This document shows positions 17,510-27,645 of a DNA stretch of 64,000 nt, piece by piece. Each line of letters opens with the position of its first letter. Position 1 is the stretch's first letter. A program made the translations under genes and the position numbers. The notes under the pieces were generated by a model, which saw nothing but the letters and a program-made list of their open reading frames with translations, was not told the DNA's origin and made no database searches. The DNA is from Chloroflexota bacterium (GTDB lineage: Bacteria > Chloroflexota > Dehalococcoidia > Lucifugimonadales > Lucifugimonadaceae): positions 25,278 through 89,277 of the forward strand of contig JABMNO010000019.1 in NCBI GenBank assembly GCA_013204555.1, written 5' to 3'.

Positions 17510-19258
17510 CTAGCCGGTTACAGCACCCTTGGCAGCCGGCTGAACCAGCTTGATGTACTTGCTCAGTACGCCTTTGGAATAGGCCGGTTCCCGCGGTTCC
17601 CAGGACTCAAGGCGTCGAGTTAGCACCGCCGATGGATCCTCATCGGGAGCGTCGACGCACTTGATGACGTTGAGTTCAAAATCGTCCAGGTTCACCTCAA
17701 TGATGTCACCTGCCTTTACGGCAGCAATTGGCCCGCCAACGAAAGCCTCGGGACCAACATGACCAATCATTGAGCCGTGGGAAGCTCCAGAGAATCTGCC
17801 ATCGGTGATGAGAAGGACACTCTCGCCTAGTCCCTGCCCAACTATGGCTCCTGTGACGGCCAGCATCTCGCGCATGCCGGGGCCACCCTTGGGGCCTTCG
17901 TAGCGGATGATCACTGCGTCCCCAGCCTCGATCTCTCGATGCTGCAGGGCTTCCATCACCTGTTCCTCCTGGTCGTAGACCTTGGCGGTGGCGGTGATCT
18001 TGGAGCCGAACTGGTGACCTGCAACTTTCAATATCGCGCCATCAGGAGCGAGATTGCCGAACAGCGTTACCAGGCCACCTGTCTTACTGATGGGCGTCTC
18101 AATCTTGTGTACGACCTCGTTGTCGGAGTCGTCCACGTCAACCTCAGCGAGGTTCTCGGCGATAGTTTTGCCTGTCACAGTCATGCAATCGCCGTGCAGA
18201 ACGCCAGCTTCCAGCAAGCGCTTCATCACAAGCGGCACTCCGCCAACCTTATCGAGATCAAACATCACGTACTTTCCACCCGGCTTCATGTCTGCAAGAA
18301 GCGGGGTTCGCATAGCGATATCGTGGATGTCCTTGAGCGTTAGCTCGATTCCCATCTCATGCGCGATGGCCGGTAGATGGAGGGTTGTGTTCGTTGAACC
18401 CCCCATCGCCACCACTACTGCGACGGCGTTCTCAAACGCTTTACGAGTCAATATCTGTGATGGACGGATATCCTTCCGTAGAAGGTTCAGAATCGCTTCG
18501 CCTGCGGCCCGTGAAGAAGCCAGCTTGCGTTGGTCAACGGCTGGCTCGGAAGCTGCACCGGGTAGGGAGAGGCCGAGTGCCTCCCCAATCGACGACATCG
18601 TGTTAGCAGTAAACATGCCGCCGCACGAGCCCGGGCCGGGACAGGCGCGGAGTTCGATATTGCGAAGTTCCTCATCATCGATCTCACCAGCCTGATGCTG
18701 GCCAACCGCCTCGAACACCGACTGGATCTGAATCGCCTGACCCCTCCACTCGCCGGGGAGGATGGAGCCGCCGTACACGAAGATGGCAGGGACATCGAGC
18801 CTGGCAATTGCCATCATCGAGCCCGGTTGAGACTTGTCGCAGCCCGCAACCGTAACAAGGCCGTCGAAGCGTTCGGCGAACATCACGGTCTCGATGGAGT
18901 CTGCAATGACCTCCCGAGAAACCAGCGACCCGCGCATGCCTTCCGTGCCCATAGAAATAGCATCGGAAACGGTGATGGTGCCAAACGTGAATGGAGTGCC
19001 TCTGGCGGCAAGAATCCCGCGCTTCACTTCCTCAACGAGCGGTGCGATGCCAGCGTTGCAGGGGGTCACCTCATTGTGGGTGGACGCAACACCAACGAAC
19101 GGCGCATCAATATCAGCGTCACTGAGCCCCATCGCCCGCATCATTGAGCGATGTGGAGCGCGGATGGCGCCTTCAGTTGTCTCCCAACTTCGGTGCTTGC
19201 CAAGAGCTCGTTTGGTCTTGCCTGCGGGTTTCTCTGTTGTTGTCATGGTGCTATGCAT
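17510..19258 (-). CDS. ilvD: Dihydroxy-acid dehydratase
   Basis: A 582-residue IlvD/Edd family protein that dehydrates 2,3-dihydroxy-isovalerate and -methylvalerate in valine/isoleucine synthesis, using an Fe-S cluster. Cluster and active-site motifs are [27 protein letters not shown] and, near the C-terminus, [10 protein letters not shown] with the preceding [11 protein letters not shown]. Length and order fit bacterial IlvD. ATG 19258 has GGATGAG just upstream. It stands alone on the minus strand, divergent from the aldo/keto reductase gene, with no other ilv gene in the window. Edd (6-phosphogluconate dehydratase) is a relative, but the motifs read as IlvD. Confidence 0.93.
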   Translation of the reverse strand: MHSTMTTTEKPAGKTKRALGKHRSWETTEGAIRAPHRSMMRAMGLSDADIDAPFVGVASTHNEVTPCNAGIAPLVEEVKRGILAARGTPFTFGTITVSDAISMGTEGMRGSLVSREVIADSIETVMFAERFDGLVTVAGCDKSQPGSMMAIARLDVPAIFVYGGSILPGEWRGQAIQIQSVFEAVGQHQAGEIDDEELRNIELRACPGPGSCGGMFTANTMSSIGEALGLSLPGAASEPAVDQRKLASSRAAGEAILNLLRKDIRPSQILTRKAFENAVAVVVAMGGSTNTTLHLPAIAHEMGIELTLKDIHDIAMRTPLLADMKPGGKYVMFDLDKVGGVPLVMKRLLEAGVLHGDCMTVTGKTIAENLAEVDVDDSDNEVVHKIETPISKTGGLVTLFGNLAPDGAILKVAGHQFGSKITATAKVYDQEEQVMEALQHREIEAGDAVIIRYEGPKGGPGMREMLAVTGAIVGQGLGESVLLITDGRFSGASHGSMIGHVGPEAFVGGPIAAVKAGDIIEVNLDDFELNVIKCVDAPDEDPSAVLTRRLESWEPREPAYSKGVLSKYIKLVQPAAKGAVTG

Positions 19259-19447
19259 CTCATCCGTAAGAGGTCATCTTGAGGTCCTCGACGGAAACCC
19301 TCAAACGACGCCTTCTTATCTGGTTACTGAACATCTCGTTTCGGGAGAGTAATCGTACCTTCCGACAGCGGCTGGCGCTATTCATTAACTTGTGCGCAGT
19401 AGAATCCAATTTATTTATTGAAGTTTTCCATGCTTTGGAGGGGATCG

Positions 19448-20374
19448 ATGGCGAATCAACTGCCGATGGCTACTCTTGGTAATACCGGACTGAACGTGAC
19501 GCGCCTGGGATTTGGCGCAATGGAGATCAGGGGAGCCCCACGGGGGCGTGAAGTGACGTCTGGGCAGGCGGAGACGATCTTGAACGCCGTACTGGACTCC
19601 GGAATCAACTACATAGACACATCGGTGGACTATGGTCAGAGCGAAGAGTTCATTGGGCAGTTCATCTCGAAGCGCCGCGATGATTTCTTTCTGGCGTCGA
19701 AGTGTGGATGTCTGGTCGGTGCTCCAGTTGTGCCCTCGGGCCCCAGTCCGCACGTTTTCACTCCCGAAAATATTATTGCCGGGATTGAGCAGAGCCTGAA
19801 ACGGATGAAGACCGAGTATCTGGACGTAGTGCAATTCCACTCGAGTCCGTCGCAACAAGTACTGGATGAAAACGGCTCGATAGACACACTGCTGGAGCTA
19901 AAAGAACAAGGGAAGATCAGGCACGTTGGAATATCGAATACCCTGCCAAACCTGCCCGGTCATGTAGCGAAGGGCGTATTTGAAGTAATGCAGATTCCTT
20001 ACTCTGCTCTTCAGCGTGAGCATGAGGAGTGGATCAGCGTTGCCGCAAAATCCGGTGTAGGCACGGTGATCCGAGGCGGGGTTGCCAAAGGGAACCCGGT
20101 TGAGTCGGGAGTACCTCGTCCCGATGAGTGGTCTCTGTTCGATAGGGCAGGTCTCACCGATCTGCTGGACGAAGGCGAGGATAGGACATCGTTCATGCTC
20201 CGTTTCACCCTCAGCCATCCTGACATGCACACAACAATCGTTGGAACGTTGAATCCCGATCACCTCGCCAACAATGTTGCCGCCGCAAGTAGAGGGCCGC
20301 TATCAGACGACGTCTACGCAGAGACGAAGAGCCGCCTGGCCAGTGCAGGGGAGTCGCCTGACCCGATGGGGTAG
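19448..20374 (+). CDS. Aldo/keto reductase
   Basis: A 308-residue NADPH-dependent aldo/keto reductase with a TIM-barrel fold. ATG 19448 is chosen because TGGAGGGG lies directly upstream; an in-frame start at 19418 does not have one. The catalytic set is visible: Asp and Tyr in YIDTSVDYGQSEEFIG, Lys in FLASKCG and His in VVQFHSSP. The C-terminal cofactor region reads TIVGTLNPDHLANNV. It is divergent from ilvD and followed 110 nt later by the toxin-antitoxin pair. The substrate is unknown. Confidence 0.87.
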   Translation: MANQLPMATLGNTGLNVTRLGFGAMEIRGAPRGREVTSGQAETILNAVLDSGINYIDTSVDYGQSEEFIGQFISKRRDDFFLASKCGCLVGAPVVPSGPSPHVFTPENIIAGIEQSLKRMKTEYLDVVQFHSSPSQQVLDENGSIDTLLELKEQGKIRHVGISNTLPNLPGHVAKGVFEVMQIPYSALQREHEEWISVAAKSGVGTVIRGGVAKGNPVESGVPRPDEWSLFDRAGLTDLLDEGEDRTSFMLRFTLSHPDMHTTIVGTLNPDHLANNVAAASRGPLSDDVYAETKSRLASAGESPDPMG

Positions 20375-20484
20375 CGCAGCATCAGGCCGAAAAACCAACG
20401 TATCACACGTCAGTTGAGATAGTGGCGGATCGTCTTCGTGGGGGCATACCATTGCGGGGAAACGCCAAGGATTTGGAGGACATC

Positions 20485-20709
20485 ATGAGCGAACTGCACC
20501 GCATCACCGTGGAGCCTGAGAAGGCTGGCGGCCGCCCAAGTATTCGCGGAATGCGGATCCGCGTAAAGGATATTCTCGATCTCTTGGCGTCCGGCGCTAC
20601 TCGCGAGGAGATACTTGGGGACTTTGACTACCTTGAGCCAGAGGACATCACTGCGGCGTTGGAATATGCAGCGGGACAGAGCGATCACCCAATAATTCGC
20701 GTGGCTTAA
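20485..20709 (+). CDS. DUF433 antitoxin
   Basis: A 74-residue DUF433 protein, a small winged helix-turn-helix family that commonly acts as the antitoxin of DUF5615 toxins. ATG 20485 is preferred because of the GGAGG at 20475; longer frames upstream lack one. Family marks are GGRPSIRGMRIRVKDIL and LEDITAAL-type residues (LEPEDITAALEYA). Its TAA stop overlaps the ATG of the next gene by one base (TAATG), so the two are translationally coupled. Autoregulation is usual for such pairs, though I did not find an operator. Confidence 0.85.
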   Translation: MSELHRITVEPEKAGGRPSIRGMRIRVKDILDLLASGATREEILGDFDYLEPEDITAALEYAAGQSDHPIIRVA

Positions 20710-21044
20710 TGCGGTTCTTGGTAGACGCTCAATTACCCACCGCATTGGCTCGGTGGCTGACTGATCAAGGGCATGAATGTGTTCATGTCGCTGATATCGG
20801 AATGCTTGATTCCTCAGATATTGGAATATGGAATTACGCGACGCAAGAGAAGGCTGTGATCGTCACAAAAGATGAGGATTTTGCGATCTTGCGAGAGTCA
20901 AACAGGACTGAACATCCGCAAGTCGTTTGGATTCGGATCGGCAATACTCGTCGCCATGAGATTATCAGTGCCTTCGCAAGTGCTCTCCCTGAAATGCTTT
21001 CCGCACTAGAACGCGGCGAAATACTCATAGAAGTGCACCGATAG
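20709..21044 (+). CDS. DUF5615 PIN-like toxin
   Basis: A 111-residue DUF5615 protein with a PIN-like fold, probably a ribonuclease toxin. The N-terminus MRFLVDAQLP and the middle VTKDEDFAIL hold the acidic residues expected for the metal site, and WIRIGN is a typical late strand. It overlaps the DUF433 antitoxin by one base. Such modules are often mobile, and this one stands alone between metabolic genes without flanking repeats. RNase activity is inferred from the family, not shown. Confidence 0.85.
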   Translation: MRFLVDAQLPTALARWLTDQGHECVHVADIGMLDSSDIGIWNYATQEKAVIVTKDEDFAILRESNRTEHPQVVWIRIGNTRRHEIISAFASALPEMLSALERGEILIEVHR

Positions 21045-21079
21045 CGGCAGGCTTCCCGGGATTTCGTCAACCTCAACCC

Positions 21080-22438
21080 CTACCGCGCGTTACACATCTG
21101 CCAGGCGACGGCGATCATCGCTTTGGTGGAGGAAATCAGGCTGCTGATTCCAACCGACTCGTCTGTGCCGTGCGCACGGGCGAGCATCGGGTCGTCGTCC
21201 GGATGGTCGCCTTTGAAGCCGTAGGTGACGATGCCGAGCGGTCGCGTGAATCGTGAGTCTGTGAAGCCGTTGCTGATGCCGGGTACCCACGTGATGTCGT
21301 CACGTGACACTGCCATTGCCTGCGCCACGCGGATTGCGTCCATCAGCTCGGTATCGAATTCTGAGTTGTTGGGGACGGCCATGTAGTCAATGTCGTACTC
21401 GACATTTGGCATGCCATCAAAAATCTCGTCTAGCTGGGTGCGCAAGTAGTTATCGTCCTGAAACGGCAGCGTCCGTACGTCGCAGGTGATCTTTATCGTC
21501 TCAGGGACGGAGTTCGATTTGATGCCGCCAGAGATCATGGTTGGCGTCAATGTCATACGCGAGAGGGCACGCATCATTGACGCCAGGCGAGGGTTCCGCT
21601 CATGTACTTCCGCAATCACAGAGTCGATATTCTGCGCGGTCGGCTTGTCCTCGATAGCGAACGCTGCGAGATGGTTGAAGAACTCAAGCGAGGTGTCGCG
21701 TTCCGGTTCGTAGACCTCTATTCGTTTCAGAATCTCCGCTACGCCGTAGCTGGCGTTTTCACCTGTCCATGGAACAGAAGCGTGGGCTGAAGAACCCCTG
21801 ACCGTGATGTGGACTTCCAGTCGACCTTTCTCACCCGTGTTGAGGAGGTACGAGAGGTTACCGCCATCCTCGATCGGCATGCCTCCGCCTTCATTGACAG
21901 CGAACTCAGACTCAAGCTCCTCAGGGTGGTTTTCCATGAGCCAGCCAAAACCCCATCGACCGCCGTGCTCCTCATCCGCTCCACTCACCATTCGGAGGCC
22001 ATGCTCAAACTCAACGCCATTGCGCTTCATAATGGCCATCGCCATCATCTGTGAAGTCAGAAGCGACTTGCAGTCCGATGCGCCACGTCCGTAGACGCGC
22101 CCGGCAGAAATTTCAGCGCCAAACGGCTCGTAGCTCCACTTAGTCTCATCTTCAACCGGTACAACATCGGTATGCGACATGAGCATGAGTCGCGTCTTTG
22201 GCTTATCGCCCTGCATCACCGCAATGATGTTTCCTCGATCTGCGTCACGCGCCATGATCTTGGACTCGATGCCCTCATTGGCGAACCACTTCTGGCAGAA
22301 CTCGGCCACCGGAGTCTCATCTCCCGTTGGCATGAAGCCGGTGTTAACACTGGGCATCCGGACGAGGTCTTGCTCTAGCTTGACGATCTCATCAACGTGA
22401 TCGTCAACTGCCGCGATCAGGGTCTGCAGGTCTGCCAT
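21080..22438 (-). CDS. M20 family metallopeptidase / deacylase
   Basis: A 452-residue M20 (ArgE/DapE/ACY1/CPG2) di-zinc hydrolase that removes acyl groups or cleaves small peptides. Metal ligands read H89 ([11 protein letters not shown]), D122 (GRGASDCKS), E156/E157 ([10 protein letters not shown]), E183 (AVNEGGG) and a C-terminal His in [10 protein letters not shown]. The dimerisation domain sits in between. AGAGGA precedes ATG 22438, and a palindrome TGGTC-CTAA-GACCA lies just upstream at 22451. It follows the GYD gene on the same strand, and the three-gene set LLM - GYD - M20 looks like an operon. No signal peptide is seen. Confidence 0.88.
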   Translation of the reverse strand: MADLQTLIAAVDDHVDEIVKLEQDLVRMPSVNTGFMPTGDETPVAEFCQKWFANEGIESKIMARDADRGNIIAVMQGDKPKTRLMLMSHTDVVPVEDETKWSYEPFGAEISAGRVYGRGASDCKSLLTSQMMAMAIMKRNGVEFEHGLRMVSGADEEHGGRWGFGWLMENHPEELESEFAVNEGGGMPIEDGGNLSYLLNTGEKGRLEVHITVRGSSAHASVPWTGENASYGVAEILKRIEVYEPERDTSLEFFNHLAAFAIEDKPTAQNIDSVIAEVHERNPRLASMMRALSRMTLTPTMISGGIKSNSVPETIKITCDVRTLPFQDDNYLRTQLDEIFDGMPNVEYDIDYMAVPNNSEFDTELMDAIRVAQAMAVSRDDITWVPGISNGFTDSRFTRPLGIVTYGFKGDHPDDDPMLARAHGTDESVGISSLISSTKAMIAVAWQMCNAR

Positions 22439-22509
22439 TTATTCCTCTTCTGGTCCTAAGACCAAATAGGTGCAGATAAATATCCTGCCCCTACTACTAC
22501 GGACGTTTT

Positions 22510-22809
22510 TTAGGGAGAAGGAACGCCTTTGACGATATCGCTGAACTCTTCCAGCGTGAACGCTCTCATCGTTTCGGTACGAACGTTGCCTTCGGCGCCA
22601 ATGGACATTATTACCGTTGCTGCGGTCTCATCGCTCGGTAGATCAAGTATTGCGATGCCATCGTAGCGGCCAAGTGTCACATAGTAGCCCAGCCACCGCC
22701 CGCCGGCCCTCTCAACAGCTTCCTGGGCAGCTTTCACGCGCCCCGGGCTCTGTTTGATATTTGACATGCCATCGCCAGTGAAGCTCAGCATTGCAACGTA
22801 TTTAGACAT
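22510..22809 (-). CDS. GYD domain protein
   Basis: A 99-residue single-domain GYD protein (dimeric alpha-beta barrel type fold), with the signature GYYVTLGRYDGIAILDLP. The function of the family is poorly known; it is often found beside oxidoreductases. ATG 22809 has AGGTAGAGG upstream. It lies 50 nt after the flavin monooxygenase gene and 71 nt before the M20 gene on the same strand. Confidence 0.82.
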   Translation of the reverse strand: MSKYVAMLSFTGDGMSNIKQSPGRVKAAQEAVERAGGRWLGYYVTLGRYDGIAILDLPSDETAATVIMSIGAEGNVRTETMRAFTLEEFSDIVKGVPSP

Positions 22810-22859
22810 CCTCTACCTCCATATTGTGGCGTGTTATGGCGTCCGATGCGGTCATCTTA

Positions 22860-24035
22860 TTATCGATTTACAAAGACATTCGATTTGTGGTCGTCAACGG
22901 ACGGAGCATCAGTTGGTGGGCCTCCTAGTGCGGGAATCTTCCCGTTGGCACGGTCTGCAATGGTGCGCTCCCATGCCCGCCCAAGAGGCTGAGTGTGGCC
23001 CCTGAAATGAGGCATTACGTAGCGAGCGAACAGCTCAAGTGAATACTCAATTTGAGCCTGTGGCATCCATTCATGCGTCCCGATCATCAGTCCGCCGAAT
23101 CCACCGGTCTCTTCATACATCGCCTGGATCTGTTCGATGGCGTCTTCCGGGGTGCCGATGATCCATCGCCGTTTTGCAACTATCTCCTCAGCGGTGAGCG
23201 AAGCGGGATCCTGATCTGGATGGGTCAGCCAGCCTTCAGGGGTGTTGATCGTGTAGAAGTACTCATGTACATCGCGAACCATGCCGTCGCGAGCTTGATC
23301 CCATGCCTCTTCTCGGGTATCTGCCAGATGTACGTAAGTGACGATGCGCCAGTCATCACGGGTGGGGTTGGTGCCGTGCTTCTTCCCTGCTGCCTCAATC
23401 TTCGCCCACTGCTCAGATATCGGTACAGCATTCGGCGGACCACCAGCTGCAATCGAGAACAAGATCATCTCGTACTTCGCAGCGAACTCCAGGGATCTCT
23501 CTGAGCCAACTGATGCCGTTGCAAGCTTGAGCCGCGGTTGCCGGTACGACTTGAACTGGAGCGACATTTCATGAATATTCCAGTACTTGCCCTCGTAAGT
23601 CACAGGCTCATCAGACTCAAGAAGTTTCACGATTATTTCGGTCGACTCGACCATCATCGGATTCAAATCTTGTCTGGGAATATCGTAGAGCTGTACGTCC
23701 GTTGGCAAGCTACTTGGGCCAACGCCCAGCACCGCTCTGCCTCGGGTGAGGTGGTCCAGGAAGACAAAGCGCTCGGCAACGTTGAACGGGTGATGGAATG
23801 GCAGACCTACAACAGATGTTCCAAGCAAGATGTTTGGCGCAGTGGCGGAAGCCTTCGCCAGGATCATCTCCGGTGCCGGAATGGTCTCCCACGCGGCTGA
23901 GTGATGCTCTCCAATATAGAACTCGTCATATCCAAGTGCGTCTACGAAATTGATCAGATCAATATCGCGCTGGAATGCCAGCGAAGGATTTTCAGTCGGA
24001 AGATGCAGCGGCATCATGAAGAACGCGTACTTCAT
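22860..24035 (-). CDS. LLM-class flavin-dependent monooxygenase
   Basis: A 391-residue bacterial-luciferase-like (LLM) protein: a TIM-barrel enzyme that uses reduced flavin (FMNH2 or F420H2) and oxygen to oxidise organic compounds. Typical segments are YDEFYIGEHHS near residue 40, TSVVGLPFHHPFNVAERF, RGRAVLGVGPSSLP and, later, IIGTPEDAIEQI. The length is normal for the family. It heads the LLM - GYD - M20 set. Multiple paralogues of such enzymes are a known hallmark of SAR202 genomes, which supports the lineage guess. The substrate is unknown, and a separate flavin reductase is not adjacent. Confidence 0.88.
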   Translation of the reverse strand: MKYAFFMMPLHLPTENPSLAFQRDIDLINFVDALGYDEFYIGEHHSAAWETIPAPEMILAKASATAPNILLGTSVVGLPFHHPFNVAERFVFLDHLTRGRAVLGVGPSSLPTDVQLYDIPRQDLNPMMVESTEIIVKLLESDEPVTYEGKYWNIHEMSLQFKSYRQPRLKLATASVGSERSLEFAAKYEMILFSIAAGGPPNAVPISEQWAKIEAAGKKHGTNPTRDDWRIVTYVHLADTREEAWDQARDGMVRDVHEYFYTINTPEGWLTHPDQDPASLTAEEIVAKRRWIIGTPEDAIEQIQAMYEETGGFGGLMIGTHEWMPQAQIEYSLELFARYVMPHFRGHTQPLGRAWERTIADRANGKIPALGGPPTDAPSVDDHKSNVFVNR

Positions 24036-24256
24036 ATTGTTTCCAGAATCGCCTTTCCTAACCGTGGTCGCGCATGCAGCAGCGCGAGGAACGGGGTCCC
24101 TAATTTAGAGGTTGGCGGGACGGTAACACCGAGGGTATGGGCGGTCAACGGGTCTGGTGTGACAGTGTCTGGGCTAACCGGAACCGTGTGAAATCCTTAA
24201 AACACGTTCCAGAATCATCGTGAGAGTTGCTCTGGGAAGTGCGTAGGCTGCAACGA

Positions 24257-25000
24257 ATGGTCACATCCATGAAAACGCCCGATCTACTCCCGCTCCGCAG
24301 CTGGTCGGCACTGAACACCCCATTGCAGAAACTTGGCGTCACGCTGGCGCTGAGTCTGATTCTGGTACTCGTCAGCGCGTTTATATTTACTGAACAGGCC
24401 AATACGTATGATCTGCCTCACGTATTGGCCGTCTTGCGTCAACTGGTTTATGAAACGCCGTTCCAGCCCCTCTTCCTCATCGTAGCTCTAGTCCCAATTT
24501 ATCTCGCGGCAGCCAGATCAACCTCTCGAATAGGCCTGCTCTCCGGAACACTCCTGATGACTGCATCACTGCTCCCGTTTGCACGGTTTGAGGTGATCGA
24601 TCCGGTGACAGGCACGATCGGATTGACGGAGGGTTTCCACAACTCGCTGTTCCAATTGGCCGGTCCGGGACACGAGATGCCTCAGTTTGTGGCGGCTGTC
24701 ACGTTGCTCCTGATGGGTGGGGTGGTCGCGATGTTCTGGCAACCCCGAATTGGCGGCCTCATAGGGCTTATGGGAGTCATATCACTTGCGTTTGTCTGGA
24801 ACGCCGTGCTGGACGCCCCGCCATACGAGAACGGTATCCAGAAGATCATATTTATCGACGCAAATCTACTTTATGGCTACTACGTTGCATGGGCTGGCGC
24901 AGCCCTCGCACTGTTAGGGGAATGGTTTGTCACGGCCTATCGCCGGTATGCCCCCGCAACAGAACCTGAGGCCGAAACCGAAACTGAGACCAGACAATGA
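24257..25000 (+). CDS. Hypothetical six-pass membrane protein
   Basis: I do not recognise a family. From ATG 24257 the protein has 247 residues and about six hydrophobic segments (LGVTLALSLILVLVSAFIF, PLFLIVALVPIYLAAA, IGLLSGTLLMTASLLPFA, FVAAVTLLLMGGVVAMF, IGGLIGLMGVISLAFV, YYVAWAGAALALLG), ending in a Glu/Thr-rich cytoplasmic-looking tail. A start at ATG 24269 is equally possible. Its TGA overlaps the ATG of the following TolB-like lipoprotein gene (ATGA), so the two are coupled and probably work together at the membrane. Confidence 0.65.
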   Translation: MVTSMKTPDLLPLRSWSALNTPLQKLGVTLALSLILVLVSAFIFTEQANTYDLPHVLAVLRQLVYETPFQPLFLIVALVPIYLAAARSTSRIGLLSGTLLMTASLLPFARFEVIDPVTGTIGLTEGFHNSLFQLAGPGHEMPQFVAAVTLLLMGGVVAMFWQPRIGGLIGLMGVISLAFVWNAVLDAPPYENGIQKIIFIDANLLYGYYVAWAGAALALLGEWFVTAYRRYAPATEPEAETETETRQ

Positions 25001-26058
25001 GGGTTAGAAAACACGTGAACATCCCGGCGGTGACCTTGTTACGGAGCGGCATTCAGAAGGTTGGCGGGCTTCGCCTCATTGGCCTGGTTGCGATCACTTC
25101 CGTATTGATCGCATGTGGTGGCGGTGGAACTGCGGCGCCGCTTGAGATCACCTATATCTCTCTGGAAGACGGCAACGCTGAGGTCTATTCCATCCTTGCC
25201 GATGGCTCTGAGAATGCGAAACGGCTCACCTCCACCCGAGACGCTGCCGAATCTAGTCCGCAGTATTCACCGGGCGCAACTTCAATCGCATTCCTTTCAG
25301 ATCGAAATGGCGAAGACGATTTGTACGTAATGGACGCGCTTGGGAACGGTGAACAGCGCGCGGTGGAAGCCGATGGCACGCGCACCAGCTTCGCGTGGTC
25401 GCCTGATGGCACGCGTATCGCATACGTATCTGAAGAAGAGAGCGAAACAGAAATCCACGTTGTCAATGTTGAGGAAAAGCAAGAACGCAGGCTGACCAAA
25501 AACGCGGCAACAGAGCAGCTGGGTAACTGGTCGCCTGACGGCGTCTGGATTGTCTATGCAGTTATCGATGCATCCGATAATCAGGGCATCTACAAGAAGA
25601 ATCCTGATGGCGTCGATGAGATCCAATTGACGATGGACCCGGATTCAAAGCCACGGTTCTCGCCAGACGGCAGGAAAATCGCCTTCGAGAGCACACGCAA
25701 TGGCGAACTCGAGGTTTTCGTAATTGATGATGAAGCGGAGAACGAAACCAACGTCTCAGCAGGCTCCGGTGACGACTGGGATTTCAACTGGTCTCCAGAC
25801 TCACGCAAACTCGTGTTCGTGTCTGACAGGGACGGGAATCCAGAGATATACATTGTGGATGCCGATGGCGATAAGCTCACGCGTCTGACAAACAACAGGG
25901 CGATCGACTCCAGCCCGCGCTGGTCTCCAGATGGCGACAAGATAGTCTTCTCATCCAACGCTGACGGTGACTTCGACCTCTTCGTGATGGACGATGTCGG
26001 CGGCAACCAGAAGCGCCTCACCAATAATGATTTCGACGCAATAGAACCTGACTGGTAG
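24997..26058 (+). CDS. TolB-like beta-propeller lipoprotein
   Basis: A 353-residue lipoprotein with at least six PD40/WD40-like blades. The N-terminus has a signal with a lipobox ending VLIACGGGG, so Cys should be lipidated and the propeller exported. The blades repeat the pattern WSPDGxxIxxxSxxxGxxxIxVxD, for example SFAWSPDGTRIAYVS, PRFSPDGRKIAFES and PRWSPDGDKIVFSS. The fold is that of the TolB C-terminal domain and the DPP-IV-type propellers, used for protein contact. No enzymatic domain is present. It overlaps the upstream membrane-protein gene by 4 nt. Confidence 0.85.
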   Translation: MRVRKHVNIPAVTLLRSGIQKVGGLRLIGLVAITSVLIACGGGGTAAPLEITYISLEDGNAEVYSILADGSENAKRLTSTRDAAESSPQYSPGATSIAFLSDRNGEDDLYVMDALGNGEQRAVEADGTRTSFAWSPDGTRIAYVSEEESETEIHVVNVEEKQERRLTKNAATEQLGNWSPDGVWIVYAVIDASDNQGIYKKNPDGVDEIQLTMDPDSKPRFSPDGRKIAFESTRNGELEVFVIDDEAENETNVSAGSGDDWDFNWSPDSRKLVFVSDRDGNPEIYIVDADGDKLTRLTNNRAIDSSPRWSPDGDKIVFSSNADGDFDLFVMDDVGGNQKRLTNNDFDAIEPDW

Positions 26059-26202
26059 CCCGCCCTCCCCGCATACGCCGATAACGCGACACTCCCCGCT
26101 GGCCGCCGGACTTGGTTCTCCTGAAACCGGTCGAAGGGCCGGGCCTATCGGCGGTGCGTGGCGATGCTTCCCGTTGAGCCACTCCCGTGGTGTGTAACTA
26201 AA

Positions 26203-26225
26203 GTGGGGCGAGCCCCACGCCTACC
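26203..26225. repeat. Short GC-rich hairpin element, variant copy
   Basis: GTGGGGCGAGCCCCAC followed by GCCTACC resembles the two better copies at 42174 and 49345 (a hairpin around GGGCxAGCCC, then a GxCTAC end). It lies in the 257-nt gap after the TolB-like gene, where I see no gene. Confidence 0.4.
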
Positions 26226-26315
26226 TATCAGACGATCACGCGAGGAACGGTATTCTGAGCCATCTTTCCTGAGCCAGCCCAAGGGCACAGCGCCGACACA
26301 GCGGACCAGTACTCC

Positions 26316-27593
26316 CTACCGGCGCTCAGGAGCGCTCGCGACCATGTAGAACACCACCGCCACACCGACAACGGCTACTGCGATCAAGTACCCCGCGCTA
26401 AATCCAAACCGCTCCCCAATCAAGAAACCTAATATCGGACCAATCGCGGCGCCGAGGTCCAACCATGTTCCATACCGCGCCATTCCAATGCCGCGCGTTT
26501 CAGACGGTGTGGACTCGCCCATCGCCGCGTCCAGAGCAGTTTCCAGAAGCGCTCCGCTCAAGAACAGCACCGGCAAAGTTAAAACCACAAGCTCAAGATT
26601 TGGCGAGAGTCCAGCCACCGCCAGCGATGCCAGCATGAACGCGATCCCAACGCCAATCGTGCGGCGTCGGCCGTACACATCGGCGACGTGACCAAATGGC
26701 ACCGCGAGGGCCAGGTTGGCGAACCAACGGATGCCCACCAGAATTCCGGCAAGAGTTACTACGTTGACTCCTGTGCCAAATAGCGTGGCATCACCTTCCA
26801 GAATCTCTTCGATATACGGAGTCACCGTTGCTATTGCCAGCCCATTCGCAGCGAACGCGGTGCTAAACCGCAGGAAACTGATCGATAGCATTAGCCTGCG
26901 CAGGTGACGCGAAACATCGTTGGTTGTGCCGGTAAGAATCCGCCAGACGCCGCTTTCAGATGAAGCACTTCTGGCCGCGCTGATGACTGGCAAGCGAGGA
27001 GTTAGCGATGGGGCTCGCGTCGCGATCAGCACGCCAATCAGCCCAATCGCTGCCAGCACGGTGAACGTAACGTCGCGGTCGTAAGCGTTGGCTAGAAACG
27101 CGCCGCCCGTGACAGCCGCGAAGCTACCGGCCCGCTGGCCTGAGTTGAATATTCCAAATAACTTGCCGCGTGCCTTGCTATCGGCGATATCGAGGGCCGT
27201 CAGTTGCGCTGCAAGGCGCAGATGTGAGTACGCCAGCCCCCACAGAGCCCGGGCCACGATGAGTGCGATCGCACCTTTCGTGAAGCCGTAACTCAGGGTT
27301 GTAAGCGCACCTAGAGCTGTGGCGGCTACCAGCGGCCATCGTAGTCCGAAGTGGTCATATGTCTGAGCAGCCAGGCTATTCGTGGCGAGGCGGATGAACC
27401 GATTGATGGAGAGGGCAAACCCAATCCAAAACGCGGTGCTCAGTCCCCAAGTTTCAACTATTCCGAACTCCGCAATGGAGACGGGCAGCACAATGTAGAT
27501 CAGAGAGTCGCCGAGTATTACCGCAGTCGTCGGGAAGACGACCACGGCCATATTCGCCGGAACGACCGCGCTAATTCTCGACGCGGCGCTCAT
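26316..27593 (-). CDS. MFS transporter
   Basis: A 425-residue major facilitator superfamily carrier with about twelve hydrophobic segments. The loop 2-3 motif of the family is degenerate (AAQTYDHFGLRWP), and the equivalent in the second half is clearer (PFGHVADVYGRRRTIG). These two halves show the usual 6+6 pseudo-symmetry. It has few charged residues inside helices. The substrate and direction cannot be read. It lies 52 nt after the NYN gene on the same strand, and AGGTCA precedes ATG 27593. Confidence 0.85.
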   Translation of the reverse strand: MSAASRISAVVPANMAVVVFPTTAVILGDSLIYIVLPVSIAEFGIVETWGLSTAFWIGFALSINRFIRLATNSLAAQTYDHFGLRWPLVAATALGALTTLSYGFTKGAIALIVARALWGLAYSHLRLAAQLTALDIADSKARGKLFGIFNSGQRAGSFAAVTGGAFLANAYDRDVTFTVLAAIGLIGVLIATRAPSLTPRLPVISAARSASSESGVWRILTGTTNDVSRHLRRLMLSISFLRFSTAFAANGLAIATVTPYIEEILEGDATLFGTGVNVVTLAGILVGIRWFANLALAVPFGHVADVYGRRRTIGVGIAFMLASLAVAGLSPNLELVVLTLPVLFLSGALLETALDAAMGESTPSETRGIGMARYGTWLDLGAAIGPILGFLIGERFGFSAGYLIAVAVVGVAVVFYMVASAPERR

Positions 27594-27645
27594 TGGTTGA
27601 CCTACTTGACGGACCTATTTGGAAGAGGGCCCGTCAATGAGCGAT

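Noticed and set aside
18054..18695. A 213-codon plus-strand frame under ilvD
   Set aside because: Antisense shadow, no family features.
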